NCBI GenBank assembly: GCA_023436115.1
Contig: JAEZKQ010000024.1
Location: 1-64,000, forward strand
DNA from: Bacillota bacterium
GTDB lineage: Bacteria > Bacillota > Clostridia > Christensenellales > SZUA-584
DNA length: 64,000 nt
Direction of reading: 5' to 3'
The notes below the pieces were generated by a model, which was not told the origin of the DNA, did no database searches, and saw only the letters and a list, made by a program, of their open reading frames with translations. Positions 16,879-26,204 of this stretch are shown here, one piece after another (the first letter of the stretch is position 1; every line of letters begins with the position of its first letter). The translations under genes and the position numbers were made by a program.

Positions 16879-17559
16879 CTACGCGGTGTATTGCCGGATT
16901 GCTTCTGAAAGGCTCATATCCGAAAAATCGATACCGCCGAAGTACGTGCATATGCCGTCCTTAAGCGCTATCATTTCGTCTGCGAGCAGCTCCATTTCAT
17001 CAATATAGTGACTTGTAAAAATGATCGCCATGCCGCTTTTTTTAAGCGCGGACAGCGAGGCCACGATCCTTCTGCGGTTTGCGATATCCACGCCCGCAAG
17101 CGGTTCATCAAGAATCAAAAGAGAAGGACGCAGCACAAGCGATGCACCGATATTCAATCGCCGTTTCATGCCGCCCGATAAACGCGCTGCTTTCTTTTTT
17201 TCCACATCTTTAAGACCGATTATATCCAGCACCGTATTGTACACGGCTTCGTCCTTGGTCTTCATCCAATAATAAAGATTGTCTTTAACCGAGAGCTCCT
17301 GCATCAGCGCAATACCCTGCGGGACAAAACCGATCTTCTCCCGTGCCGCGGCAGGGTTTTGCAGCGCGTTAATACCGTCAATAAAGAGCGTCCCGCTGTC
17401 CGGCTCGGATGCGGTTGCTAATATCTTTAGCAGCGTGGTTTTTCCTGCTCCGTTTTCACCCACCACAGCCAGCGCACGGCCTTGGCTGAGTCTTAGGCTC
17501 ACACTCTTTAAATATGTGGTCTTTCCGTACGATTTGCATAAATCATTCGCTATAATCAA
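16879..17559 (-). CDS. ABC transporter ATP-binding protein
   Basis: A 226-residue ATPase that powers the two permeases downstream. Walker A is GENGAGKTT (about 32-40), the Q-loop is in GFVPQG, the signature is LSGGMKRRLNIG, Walker B is LLILDEPLAGVD, and the H-switch histidine is in FTSHYIDE. The DEPLAGVD version and the short C-terminus fit the ABC-2 drug/antibiotic exporter group. I set the start at the TTG at 17559, because AGGAG lies 8 nt upstream. A longer frame begins six codons earlier but swallows that ribosome site. It is the first gene of the operon, behind a clear promoter. Confidence 0.92.
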   Translation of the reverse strand: MIIANDLCKSYGKTTYLKSVSLRLSQGRALAVVGENGAGKTTLLKILATASEPDSGTLFIDGINALQNPAAAREKIGFVPQGIALMQELSVKDNLYYWMKTKDEAVYNTVLDIIGLKDVEKKKAARLSGGMKRRLNIGASLVLRPSLLILDEPLAGVDIANRRRIVASLSALKKSGMAIIFTSHYIDEMELLADEMIALKDGICTYFGGIDFSDMSLSEAIRQYTA

Positions 17560-17591
17560 CGATACTGCTCCTGCCAATTATTATTAATAAA

Positions 17592-17619
17592 AGTATACCA
17601 TTCCGGTATTATAAGTCAA
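17592..17619 (-). promoter_or_regulatory. Promoter of the ABC exporter operon
   Basis: On the minus strand: TTGACT (17619-17614), a 16-bp spacer and TATACT (17597-17592), about 33 bp before the first start codon. Confidence 0.65.
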
Positions 17620-17665
17620 CGAACCAATCAAAGCGCTACAAACCGGCTTACATGATAAACCATGA

Positions 17666-17695
17666 TTGCCATTTGCGCCATATATGCCTTATAAT
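17666..17695 (+). promoter_or_regulatory. Promoter of gene 17739-18221
   Basis: TTGCCA (17666-17671), an 18-bp spacer and TATAAT (17690-17695). Confidence 0.55.
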
Positions 17696-17738
17696 ACTAC
17701 TATAATATACTTTAACAGATATTATGATTCGAGGCGAT

Positions 17739-18221
17739 ATGAAGGAACGAATAAAACGAAAGCAACTCTCTGCGGTTTTAGGAATACTCGTGATATTGAG
17801 CTTGTTTCTTGGGGTTGTGCTGCTCTCGGCCGCTATCCATATGGTATCTCATACGTTGAAGGCAGCGGGATGGGACACGACGTTTATGCCATATATCGAA
17901 TACCTGATATTAATCCTTGTCGGCCTGCTCATCGTGACGCGCTGGTTACCCGAATATGAATATACCGTGATTGACGATGAGCTTTATATCGACCGTTATC
18001 TGGGGCGAAGATTTAAAAATCTCACATGCATCCGACTATCAGAGATCGTATCGATAGGAAAAAGCGAACCTGACATCCGTCAAAAAGCACGTTTCACGTT
18101 TAAGTCCAAAAACCAGGACGTTGTGTATATCGTCTTTAAACAAGACGGTCAGAATAAATGTGGGTATTTCAGCCCCAGCAAAGAGCTTTTAGAACTGATT
18201 GAAAAACGCATAGCAAACTGA
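17739..18221 (+). CDS. Two-pass membrane protein with a PH-like cytoplasmic domain, unknown
   Basis: A 160-residue protein of unknown function. Two hydrophobic segments lie at about 10-35 and 52-72. The C-terminal ~80 residues (EYTVIDDELYIDRYLGRRFK, then IRLSEIVSIGKSE) look like the PH-like domain of small bacterial membrane proteins (YdbT/bPH type), which is a shape-based inference. I use the ATG at 17739 because GAGGCG lies just upstream. It is convergent with the gene at 18223, with one base between stops. Confidence 0.65.
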   Translation: MKERIKRKQLSAVLGILVILSLFLGVVLLSAAIHMVSHTLKAAGWDTTFMPYIEYLILILVGLLIVTRWLPEYEYTVIDDELYIDRYLGRRFKNLTCIRLSEIVSIGKSEPDIRQKARFTFKSKNQDVVYIVFKQDGQNKCGYFSPSKELLELIEKRIAN

Positions 18222-18222
18222 T

Positions 18223-19020
18223 TTAGACGATCAGCGCCAAAAGAATGGAAACAACAAGCGCGATACCCGCAACAAGACCGAACTTTTTCAAATATCGGAT
18301 ATCGCTGAGTTCGAAGAATATGCTTTTGCGTATACCACCCCAAGAGAGTGTGTACTTTTTGATCAGATTCCATTTGGTGAAGTCGATGCGCAGCAGCGCA
18401 AGTTCGCTTAATGCGAACAGCACCGACATAATAAACAGTGTGACAGGCAGCGCGCCGATACCCATGATAGGCAGCGCAAGCGCCTTACTGGAAAAGCCGG
18501 GTATCGCAAGCTGACCTTTTATCAGCAGATAAAGCATCAGTGAGTAAAGACCAAAAGGCAGCAGCAGTGCAAGACCCGTCAAAGCGCCGGAAAACGTTGT
18601 CACGGCGACTGTGGTCAGAAAATCCTGTTTGAAGTTGACAATTTGTTTCAACTCCTCAAAGGTATAATAACGGTCTTTTAAGGTGTGAGGCTCGTCAAAC
18701 TGGCGCAGCGCGGCAGACGTTTTTTTATCCATAAACTTGATATCACGCGTTTCCAGGAGCCGTACAAAATCTTCTTCCTGCAGGTTGAATTCGCTTGTCG
18801 GCGTGAACGAAAGTATATTGACGTTGTTGTAAGCAAGCTTATAAACACGGCCGATCTCAAACTTGTTGAACGCAAAAGGTGTCCTGACAAGCAGCCGAAA
18901 TACGCGCGGTGTTTCATCCCGCAGTGACGACACAGGCGTAAAATAGAGCCTGTACCGATATAAGCCGGCAACGCGCTCCTTGGAAAAAAGCAGCATGTTA
19001 TCGCGTTCAGTCTTATTCAT
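18223..19020 (-). CDS. Integral membrane protein of unknown function
   Basis: A 265-residue protein with a soluble N-terminal half (about 1-135) and three or four hydrophobic segments after it: about 135-165, 175-205 and 245-265. The C-terminal linker contains basic patches (KWNLIKKYTLSWGG). I do not recognise a family and see no catalytic motif. Its ATG is preceded by GGGGTGCG. It shares a 107-bp divergent region with the PLP gene and ends one base from the convergent neighbour at 18221. That neighbour is also a membrane protein, so a related role is possible but unsupported. Confidence 0.6.
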   Translation of the reverse strand: MNKTERDNMLLFSKERVAGLYRYRLYFTPVSSLRDETPRVFRLLVRTPFAFNKFEIGRVYKLAYNNVNILSFTPTSEFNLQEEDFVRLLETRDIKFMDKKTSAALRQFDEPHTLKDRYYTFEELKQIVNFKQDFLTTVAVTTFSGALTGLALLLPFGLYSLMLYLLIKGQLAIPGFSSKALALPIMGIGALPVTLFIMSVLFALSELALLRIDFTKWNLIKKYTLSWGGIRKSIFFELSDIRYLKKFGLVAGIALVVSILLALIV

Positions 19021-19127
19021 AACGCACCCCTTTAGTCTATTCGAACCTTATTATCTCATACTTTATCCAATTATTAAAGGGCTGTGTCAAAGGTTTTAAG
19101 TTATAATGGTTTTGAGGTGATAAAACT

Positions 19128-20516
19128 ATGGATCGGCAAACGCCCATTATGGATGCAGTCGCCACAGTCTGCGGCAATTCCAAATACCGATTTTGCATGC
19201 CCGGTCATAAGGGAGACCCGGGTTATTTTGGCGGGGACATGCTCTGGTGTGATATCACTGAACTGCCGGGCGCGGACAATCTGCTTTACCCGACAGGCGC
19301 CATTATGCAATCCCAAAAGCATCACGCGGATTATATCGGCGCAGCAGCCGCTTTTTATACAACAGGCGGCTCTACAGCCGGTGTGCTTGCCATGCTTTCA
19401 CTGTTTCGCGGCAAAAAAGTGATATTCCCGCGCGGCGTGCATGTGAGTGCGGCGAACGCGGTCTATCTTTTTGGCATTATCCCTGTCTTCTTGGAGGCGC
19501 AGCCTTGTGATTATCCGGCCGTTGTCGATCCGGAAGATATTAAGGAAGCACTGCGCGTTCATAAAGACGCAGCCGCCGTTTTCATCACTTATCCCAACTA
19601 TTTCGGCTTGTGCTGCGATATCGAAAGCATCGCTCAGATTGCACATAAGGCGGGCGTCCCTCTCGTTGTAGATGCGGCACATGCCGCGCATTTTGCATAT
19701 TCATCGCTGCTGCCCATAACGCCCGCGCTGGCCGGTGCGGACATATGGACGGAAAGTGCTCACAAAACATTGCCTGCCATGAACCAGTGTGCCTGCCTCT
19801 GCGTAGGAAAAAATGCGCTCGTGGACACACGGGAGGCCAGAAGCGCGCTGGCTGCTATACAAACAACAAGCCCGTCATACGTGCTGTTAAGCTCAATGGA
19901 CTATGCCCACGCCTACATGTGTGACAAGGGCGAGCAGGAGATCTACCGCGTGGTAAGCCTTTGCCGCCGTTTTGAAGAAATGGTTTCGGCGCTGCCCGGC
20001 TATTTCTGTCCGGATATGATAAAAAATAACGTCGCTGCACACGACCCTCTTAAGTGCGTTATCGATGTGAGCGGGACCGGTCATACGGGTTTGGCTGTCA
20101 AGACCATGCTAGCGCGGGAAGGTATCCATGTGGAAGCGGCGGATATGAAAAATATACTGCTTATGATATCTGTGGGCAATACGGCCGCGCAGCTGGACAG
20201 GCTGTATGAAGCCCTGCGACGCATGGAGCGAATACGCGGCAGAAATCTGTTTTTTTCGCCATACAGCATGCCGGCCGCTACAAAATATTCGCAAAATTCA
20301 CGAAATTGGTGTAACATTGAAAAAGTACGGCTGGAGCGGGCACCCGGTCTGGTGAGTGCCAGTGCTGCGGGTGTTTATCCGCCGGCTGAAACCGTCGTCC
20401 AGCGCGGACAAGTGATATCGTTTGAAATCGCGGGCTACCTGATTGAAGCCAACCGACAAGGGTTCGAGCTTTTTGGCGTAGATGACGCATCTATATACGT
20501 TTACAAGGAGAGATAA
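19128..20516 (+). CDS. PLP-dependent Orn/Lys/Arg decarboxylase family protein
   Basis: A 462-residue fold-type I PLP enzyme, similar in type to B. subtilis YaaO/SpeA. The N-terminus has the family motif FCMPGHKGD (about 23-31) and ELPGADNLLYP. The cofactor lysine is in the motif ESAHKTLPAMNQ (about 207-218), and VVDAAHAAH carries the PLP-ring aspartate. A small C-terminal domain follows. It starts a run of genes joined by 1-16 bp overlaps (HAD, tmk, holB, ricT), like the yaaO-tmk-holB-yaaT neighbourhood of Bacillus. The true substrate (arginine, lysine or ornithine) cannot be told. Confidence 0.88.
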   Translation: MDRQTPIMDAVATVCGNSKYRFCMPGHKGDPGYFGGDMLWCDITELPGADNLLYPTGAIMQSQKHHADYIGAAAAFYTTGGSTAGVLAMLSLFRGKKVIFPRGVHVSAANAVYLFGIIPVFLEAQPCDYPAVVDPEDIKEALRVHKDAAAVFITYPNYFGLCCDIESIAQIAHKAGVPLVVDAAHAAHFAYSSLLPITPALAGADIWTESAHKTLPAMNQCACLCVGKNALVDTREARSALAAIQTTSPSYVLLSSMDYAHAYMCDKGEQEIYRVVSLCRRFEEMVSALPGYFCPDMIKNNVAAHDPLKCVIDVSGTGHTGLAVKTMLAREGIHVEAADMKNILLMISVGNTAAQLDRLYEALRRMERIRGRNLFFSPYSMPAATKYSQNSRNWCNIEKVRLERAPGLVSASAAGVYPPAETVVQRGQVISFEIAGYLIEANRQGFELFGVDDASIYVYKER

Positions 20517-21199
20517 TGATTCACCGCATCACAAGTAAAGACGCAACAGAGTACAAAACGGTTTTTTTCGACTTTGACGGCACATTAGCCGAATCCGGCA
20601 AGGGCTGTGTGGACGCTGTGCGCTATATGTTTTCCCGCATAGGCATGGAGGAATATGACGAATCGCGCTTGATTCAGTTTGTGGGGCCGCCTGTCAGACA
20701 GCACCTAATGAATGCTTACGGTTTCAGCCCGCAGCGTGCCGATTATGCCTATCAGTATTTCCGGGAATATTATTTCGAAAAGGGCGTAAAAAGCATCAGG
20801 CTATACGACGGTATTGTGGAGGCTATATCGGCAATTAAACAGACGGGCAAAACACTTTACGTGGCCACAGCGAAAACGGTTCCGATGGCCCGGCAGCTGA
20901 TTGAACGGTTTGAACTTGCGCCGTTTTTTTCTGATGTTTTCGGAGCCTGCCATGAGAAAGGCGTATCCAATAAGACTCAGGTACTGCAGGATGCTGTCCA
21001 GCAGTTGGGCGGTGTCCCTCAACATGCTGTGATGGTGGGTGACCGTTATCATGATATTGAAGGCGCGAAAGCCATTGGCATCGATACCATAGGCGTATTA
21101 TATGGCTATGGCGACTATCATGAGCTTAATGAAGCAGGGTGCGATTTCCTTGTGGACAGCGTCAATGATCTATACCAATTACTAGGGGAACGCTTATGA
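20516..21199 (+). CDS. HAD superfamily hydrolase (phosphoglycolate phosphatase-like)
   Basis: A 227-residue haloacid-dehalogenase phosphatase of the Gph/PpaX type. Motif I is FFDFDGTLAESG (about 17-28) with the nucleophilic aspartate, motif II is YVATAKT (about 111-117), motif III lies around the lysine in HEKGVSNKTQ, and motif IV is VMVGDRYHDIEGAKAIG (about 166-182). An alpha-helical cap lies between motifs I and II. The ATG shares a base with the upstream stop (TAATG), and the stop overlaps the tmk start by ATGA, so all are co-translated. The substrate is unknown; 5'-nucleotides or phosphoglycolate are family options. Confidence 0.88.
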   Translation: MIHRITSKDATEYKTVFFDFDGTLAESGKGCVDAVRYMFSRIGMEEYDESRLIQFVGPPVRQHLMNAYGFSPQRADYAYQYFREYYFEKGVKSIRLYDGIVEAISAIKQTGKTLYVATAKTVPMARQLIERFELAPFFSDVFGACHEKGVSNKTQVLQDAVQQLGGVPQHAVMVGDRYHDIEGAKAIGIDTIGVLYGYGDYHELNEAGCDFLVDSVNDLYQLLGERL

Positions 21200-21825
21200 A
21201 CGGACTGTTTATCACATTTGAGGGTGCAGATGGGTGCGGTAAATCCACACAGATGCGTTTTTTCGCTCAATTTCTGGAAGAGCAGGGTGTCGGTGTGGTA
21301 TGCACGCGGGAACCGGGCGGTTCTCTTGTTGCGGAAAAAATACGTGCGCTGTTGTTGGACAAAGAGAACGGCGAAATGGATGCTTTGACCGAGGCGCTGC
21401 TGTATGCGGCATCGCGGGCCGAGCACGTGCGTAAAATCATTAAACCCGCGCTGAGAAGCGGTAAAGTGGTGCTTTGCGACCGCTTTATTCATTCGTCCTA
21501 CGCCTATCAGGGATATGGCCGCGAGCTGGGCGTGCCTCTCGTCAAAAAGATCAATGAAGCTGCCGTCGATGGCTGCCTGCCCGATATCACGGTTTTTATC
21601 AATATTGATCCGGAAAAAGCTTTTTTGCGTATGAATGAACTCAAAGAACACGATCGGCTGGAAAGCGAGAGCCTTAACTTTCACAAGCGCGTTTTTGAAG
21701 GTTTTACGGCGCTCTCGCGCGAGAAAGATGTCCTCTCGATCGACGCGTTGGGCACAAAATATGAAACACATGAGCTCATAAAAGAAAAGCTTGCTCCTAT
21801 GCTCAAAACCGCAGGGATATTATGA
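21196..21825 (+). CDS. tmk: Thymidylate kinase
   Basis: A 209-residue enzyme that phosphorylates dTMP to dTDP. The P-loop is FEGADGCGKST (about 7-17), the DR(Y/F)-type motif is LCDRFIHSSYAYQGYGR (about 93-109), the substrate-binding TREPGGS is at about 35-41, and the lid region is around EHDRLESE. It overlaps both the HAD gene and holB by 4 bp. Pairing of tmk with holB is conserved across Firmicutes and links dTTP supply with replication. Confidence 0.96.
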   Translation: MNGLFITFEGADGCGKSTQMRFFAQFLEEQGVGVVCTREPGGSLVAEKIRALLLDKENGEMDALTEALLYAASRAEHVRKIIKPALRSGKVVLCDRFIHSSYAYQGYGRELGVPLVKKINEAAVDGCLPDITVFINIDPEKAFLRMNELKEHDRLESESLNFHKRVFEGFTALSREKDVLSIDALGTKYETHELIKEKLAPMLKTAGIL

Positions 21826-22769
21826 GAAGCAGTATAGATCGTTTTTTAGAAGCAGCGCAAAACAAAAAGGTGTTGGGAGCTTATCTGCTCGTGTGCGGCC
21901 GAAACGATGTGGCCATGCGGCTGACCAACGATTTTTTAAGGCGGCTTTTTTGCCAGAAAGGTGGCTGCGGAACGTGTACCGACTGCACCAAAGTCATGCA
22001 GGGGCATGTGGATATCATGCGTTTGACAGCGCCCAAGGTTGCCGAGCTTCGTGAAGCGCTGGCGTTTGTAGCCGAAAAGCCATATGACGCAGCCTATAAA
22101 GCCGTTGTGATTTCCCAAGCGGACGATATGACGCCTGCCGCCGCTAACAGCTTGCTCAAAACGCTGGAGGAGCCGCCGCAAAACACCGTGTTCATTCTTG
22201 AAGCCCGATCCGTTTGCGGCGTACTGCCTACTATCGCTTCACGCTGCGCACTTGTGCTGGCCGCACCCGATCCCAATGCGAAGGAGACCATTGCGAAGGC
22301 GCTGGGCGTAGACGATACAACGGCCGCCATTCTGACCGATCTGTCGGGCGGATATCCTGATGAAGCCAAGCGGATACAAGACAATGCCGATCTTTTGAGC
22401 AGACGCATAGATACGCTTTCCCTCACGCACAAGCTGCTTTTTTCCAAAGGTATGGCCATCAGCACATTTGCAGACTTTCTGGAAAACAGCAAGGAAAGCA
22501 TTATCCCTTTACTTTGTGTGATGCAGACATACTTAAGGGATATCATGCTGTATCAAAAAACGAAAAATGACTGCCTTATCATCAATCAGGACAGACTAAA
22601 CGACATACACGATGCCGCAATTGTCTTTACAAGCGGCGCAATAAGTAATATGATAAAAGTCATACTTGAAACGGAAAGATGGTTCTTCACTGCGGTTAAT
22701 TTCCGGTTGACCGTTGAGAGGATGCTTTTTTGTATATTGGAGGAAAAAAATAGATGGAAAAAGTCATAG
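21822..22769 (+). CDS. holB: DNA polymerase III subunit delta'
   Basis: A 315-residue clamp-loader subunit. The N-terminal domain carries a zinc-knuckle-like cluster CGTCTDC, followed by the AAA+ parts: SQADDMTPAAANSLLKTLEE near 98-117, VFILEA, and the SRC motif IASRC near 142-146. The C-terminal helical collar follows from about 220. As usual for delta', no intact Walker A is seen. It overlaps tmk by 4 bp and the ricT gene by 16 bp. Confidence 0.92.
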   Translation: MRSSIDRFLEAAQNKKVLGAYLLVCGRNDVAMRLTNDFLRRLFCQKGGCGTCTDCTKVMQGHVDIMRLTAPKVAELREALAFVAEKPYDAAYKAVVISQADDMTPAAANSLLKTLEEPPQNTVFILEARSVCGVLPTIASRCALVLAAPDPNAKETIAKALGVDDTTAAILTDLSGGYPDEAKRIQDNADLLSRRIDTLSLTHKLLFSKGMAISTFADFLENSKESIIPLLCVMQTYLRDIMLYQKTKNDCLIINQDRLNDIHDAAIVFTSGAISNMIKVILETERWFFTAVNFRLTVERMLFCILEEKNRWKKS

Positions 22770-23641
22770 GCGTCAGATTTAAGCGCGTTGGGAAGGTATA
22801 CTATTTCCTGCCGGGTAATATCACGTTTAATGAGGGCGACCATGCAATCGTTGAAACAGCGCGTGGAATGGAATATGGCGAAGTGGTTATCGTCGACAAA
22901 GAGGTCAGTGAAAAAGATCTTGTTGCGCCTTTGAAGACGGTTGTACGCCGTGCCAGCGCCAAGGATGAGAAAAAACTTGAAGATAACAAACTCAAGGAAA
23001 AGGAAGCGCTTGAGACCTGTCAGAAAAAAATAGACAAGCACGGGCTGGATATGAAACTGGTGGATGTTGAATACACATTCGACAACTCCAAGATTATTTT
23101 CTATTTCACAGCGGACGGGCGCGTGGACTTTAGAGACCTTGTCAAGGACCTAGCGGGTGTTTTTAAAACACGCATTGAGCTTCGTCAGATCGGTGTGCGC
23201 GACGAGGCCAAAATGCTGGGTGGGCTTGGCCCCTGCGGGAGGCCTTGCTGCTGCTCATGTTTCTTAGGAGACTTTTCGCCCGTATCCATTAAAATGGCCA
23301 AGGAGCAGAACCTTTCACTCTCTCCTACCAAAATAAGCGGACTTTGCGGGCGGCTTATGTGCTGCCTCAATTACGAGCAGGAGCATTACTGTCAGACACG
23401 CAGGCGTATGCCCAAACCGGGCAGCACGGTCATGTCGCCCGACGGCGAAGGCGTGGTGCTGGATAACAACGCAGTGACGGAAACGGTAAGAGTCAAGATC
23501 ACGCTGCCGGATGAAAGCATTGACGTAAAGACATTCAAGCTCGAGGAAATCCGCTTCAAAGGGCGGCCTGTAACCGCTGCGGAAACGGATAATGAACCCA
23601 TAACGCTTGACGATGAAATCAAATCACTGCTTGACGATTAA
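22754..23641 (+). CDS. ricT: PSP1/RicT (YaaT) family protein
   Basis: A 295-residue PSP1-domain protein. In B. subtilis RicT (YaaT) forms an iron-sulfur complex with RicA and RicF that affects mRNA processing, sporulation and competence. The cysteine-rich core lies at about 152-210: LGPCGRPCCCSCFLGDFSPV, SPTKISGLCGRLMCCLNYEQ. The C-terminus ends in an acidic tail. GGAGG precedes the ATG, which lies inside holB. Its partners RicA/RicF are not in this window. Confidence 0.93.
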   Translation: MEKVIGVRFKRVGKVYYFLPGNITFNEGDHAIVETARGMEYGEVVIVDKEVSEKDLVAPLKTVVRRASAKDEKKLEDNKLKEKEALETCQKKIDKHGLDMKLVDVEYTFDNSKIIFYFTADGRVDFRDLVKDLAGVFKTRIELRQIGVRDEAKMLGGLGPCGRPCCCSCFLGDFSPVSIKMAKEQNLSLSPTKISGLCGRLMCCLNYEQEHYCQTRRRMPKPGSTVMSPDGEGVVLDNNAVTETVRVKITLPDESIDVKTFKLEEIRFKGRPVTAAETDNEPITLDDEIKSLLDD

Positions 23642-23739
23642 GGTCGTATTGATTTTATAGGCATTATACAATCCATCCTTGCTTTTTTGTGTACATGTGA
23701 TTACAATAAGCGTGTATACAAACTATGGAGGTTACTTAT

Positions 23740-23910
23740 ATGTCTTATGTTATTACCGATGCATGTATTTCTTGCGGCGCCTGTGAAAGCGAATGCCCGG
23801 TTGAGGCTATTTCTGAGGGCGAAGGCAAGTATGTGATCGATGCCGACCTTTGCATAGACTGCGGCTCTTGTGCCGATACATGCCCGAGCGACGCTATCGA
23901 GCAAGGTTGA
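23740..23910 (+). CDS. Ferredoxin, 2[4Fe-4S] clostridial type
   Basis: A 56-residue electron carrier with two CxxCxxCxxxCP motifs (CISCGACESECP near 9-20 and CIDCGSCADTCP near 38-49), each binding one 4Fe-4S cluster. This is the classic low-potential ferredoxin of anaerobes. The start is the ATG at 23740, 8 nt after GGAGG. An upstream ATG lies within that ribosome-site region. It is monocistronic, with a terminator directly after. No dedicated redox partner is adjacent. Confidence 0.96.
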   Translation: MSYVITDACISCGACESECPVEAISEGEGKYVIDADLCIDCGSCADTCPSDAIEQG

Positions 23911-23921
23911 CCAATTTAAAG

Positions 23922-23950
23922 AAAAGGTCTTTTTAAGGCCTTTTTTTATT
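23922..23950 (+). terminator. Terminator after ferredoxin
   Basis: AAAAGGTC (23922-23929) pairs with GGCCTTTT (23937-23944), running into a 7-nt T run. Confidence 0.8.
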
Positions 23951-24071
23951 TTTCAAAAAAATGCAAGCTTTAAGCCTGCTCTCATTATTATTATTCTAAA
24001 AAAAAGTATGAAATGTGCTTCACGCCGTTATTATGTGTTATATATATTTATAGCTATCTTTGGAGGGGCCT

Positions 24072-25190
24072 ATGAGATTTGTACCGACAGGCTGCGTTCG
24101 CGAGGGAATGATACTCGGCAAAACACTATATAATGCATCCGGTGAAATGCTTCTAAGTAAGGGCAAAGAGATTATCCCAATGTATATCGAACGCCTCAAG
24201 CTGCTCGGTATTAACGGTGTTTATATCGACGACATTATGTCCAAAGATATTGAAATCCAAAATGTTATCAGCGATGAGGTCAGAAACAAGGCCGTACAGG
24301 GCATCAGAAGCGTTTTCGTACATTCCGTAGGCGACAGTCCTTCCGAGAAAATGCAAGCCATCAGCGAAGCCAAGCAAATTGTCGAGCAGATCATGGCGGA
24401 AATACTTAAAAACAATAATCTGATGGTCAACATGGTGGACCTAAAAGTATTCGACGAGTATACATATTATCATTCAGTCAATGTTGCCGTTCTCTCTACC
24501 GTTGTGGGTGTCGCCATCGGTATGAACCAGAAAGACTTATTCGCGCTGGGGTTTGCCTCACTTTTGCATGACCTTGGTAAAGTGTTTATCGACAAAGGCA
24601 TATTAAATAAGTCAGACAGGCTTTCTTCCAGCGAATTCAATGAAATCAAACGCCATCCCGAATTCGGATATACATACTTAAGAGGCATGTTTGACGTGCC
24701 CGTCAAATCGACCCTGGGTGTGCTGCATCATCATGAGCGTTATGACGGCAGCGGATATCCCAGCGGACTTCTAAAAGAACAAATCTCACTGTTTGGCAGA
24801 ATCATTGCCGTGGCAGATGTTTTTGACGCATTGGTGTCTGACAGGCCTTACCGTAAGGCTTTGCTGCCCTCTGACGCAATGGAGCACATCATGGGTAATG
24901 GCGGGCTGATTTTCGACCCTAATATCGCACGTATCTTCGCAATGAAGGTAGCGCCATACCCGCTTGGTACGGCCGTGGAACTCAGCAACGGCTGTGTCGG
25001 GCTTGTTGTGGAAAACTATGAAGGCTTTGGTCTGCGCCCCGCTATTAAGATCATACAGGAAAAAGGCAAGAACGTCAGGCCATACGTCATCAACCTGTTA
25101 ACCGATACAAAGTGTCTCAATATCACAATAACAGGCATATCCGACCTGTCAGAAGACAAATCGATCGAAGCCGACGGCGCTGCCGGATAA
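24072..25190 (+). CDS. HD-GYP domain protein, probable cyclic-di-GMP phosphodiesterase
   Basis: A 372-residue signalling protein. The N-terminal ~130 residues include a short domain like that found ahead of HD-GYP (CVREGMILGKTLYNASGEML) and a helical linker. The HD-GYP domain runs about 135-300: HSVNVAVLSTVVG, the HD dyad in LLHDLGKVFID, HHERYDGSGYPSGL, and AVADVFDALVSDRPYRKA. All metal ligands I can locate are present, so it is probably active. The start is the ATG at 24072 after GGAGGGG. No membrane segment or receiver domain is seen, so it is presumably cytoplasmic. It stands alone between ferredoxin and a convergent gene. Confidence 0.92.
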   Translation: MRFVPTGCVREGMILGKTLYNASGEMLLSKGKEIIPMYIERLKLLGINGVYIDDIMSKDIEIQNVISDEVRNKAVQGIRSVFVHSVGDSPSEKMQAISEAKQIVEQIMAEILKNNNLMVNMVDLKVFDEYTYYHSVNVAVLSTVVGVAIGMNQKDLFALGFASLLHDLGKVFIDKGILNKSDRLSSSEFNEIKRHPEFGYTYLRGMFDVPVKSTLGVLHHHERYDGSGYPSGLLKEQISLFGRIIAVADVFDALVSDRPYRKALLPSDAMEHIMGNGGLIFDPNIARIFAMKVAPYPLGTAVELSNGCVGLVVENYEGFGLRPAIKIIQEKGKNVRPYVINLLTDTKCLNITITGISDLSEDKSIEADGAAG

Positions 25191-25224
25191 CACACACCAT
25201 AGGCTTCTATGTATAGTGATGGTA

Positions 25225-26118
25225 TTACTCACAATGCTTGCAATCAATAACAAACTTGCCGTCCAGCCTGTATACGGACTTTCCGCAATGCGCATTAAGC
25301 ATAGTCAGATCAAGGCTCTTCGGTTTTGGGCATACCGTTAATTCGCGCAGCTCAAACTGAGCATCCTCATCAGCATACCCTAAAATATCGCACACCTCGA
25401 AACAGTCACAAGCACATACCTGAACCTCATCTCCGCAGGCCTGACTGCTTTTAAGCGGTACACAGGCCAGAATACGTACCGCACCCATAAGCTCCGCCCG
25501 AACGGGTTTCTCGTTTTGTTGTTCATCCTCGTTTTTCACATGTGCGATATAAACCATGCGTTTGGTAATTGAGATGTTGGCCTTACAGACATTGACCGGC
25601 TTATAGCCGTCAGGAATGATAATATACAGGCAAAAAGTCTTTTCTATGGGTGTTGCCCACACCTTGCTTTGCGGCTGTATTCTGATGTCGATTCTAGCAT
25701 CAGATATCCGGGTCTCATTGGCGAACACAATGCCAACCTTAAGGGGCTCAAATTCAAACTCCTTATCAAAAACAACACGATATTCCACATCCGGATCATC
25801 CTGATAGCGGCCTATCCAATCACTGATGACCACGCCGGCTATACCGATATCTCCCATGAGCTCATAAGATGTTTTGAGTGCGGCAGCAGGAACCCAGGCG
25901 CCATGCCGCCTTCTTTTCTCGCATGAAACAATGTTCACCTCGTCCCCAAAGCGCTGTGGATTATCGGGGCACATTTCCAATACCCAGCCCTTCAAATCGG
26001 ACGGGCACTCCCCATTGCCTGATACGCTCATCGTCACGGTGGTCAGACCGTCCTCACAAAAAAAGCCCGTCAGCTCGAATTCATAGCCGTCAAGTAACAA
26101 TCGCCTGTTTTCACGCAT
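25225..26118 (-). CDS. Conserved-looking protein of unknown function with cysteine-rich C-terminus
   Basis: A 297-residue protein with no signal peptide or membrane segment. It looks like an all-beta protein. The C-terminal third is cysteine-rich: CGDEVQVCACDCFEVCDIL near 227-245 and the final CGKSVYRLDGKFVIDCKHCE, which could bind a metal. The VRILACVPLKSSQA stretch recalls clostridial spore/cell-surface beta domains (SipL/DUF3794-like), but the match is too weak to name. An ATG start follows GGAAGGAAG. It is convergent with the HD-GYP gene. Confidence 0.65.
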   Translation of the reverse strand: MRENRRLLLDGYEFELTGFFCEDGLTTVTMSVSGNGECPSDLKGWVLEMCPDNPQRFGDEVNIVSCEKRRRHGAWVPAAALKTSYELMGDIGIAGVVISDWIGRYQDDPDVEYRVVFDKEFEFEPLKVGIVFANETRISDARIDIRIQPQSKVWATPIEKTFCLYIIIPDGYKPVNVCKANISITKRMVYIAHVKNEDEQQNEKPVRAELMGAVRILACVPLKSSQACGDEVQVCACDCFEVCDILGYADEDAQFELRELTVCPKPKSLDLTMLNAHCGKSVYRLDGKFVIDCKHCE

Positions 26119-26204
26119 AAAATGGTCTTCCTTTCTGCCGGTTGGCCAAAAGATGATATCGTTACATTAATTTATGCGCAGGACCTATGCGGTGTGCATA
26201 CGAT

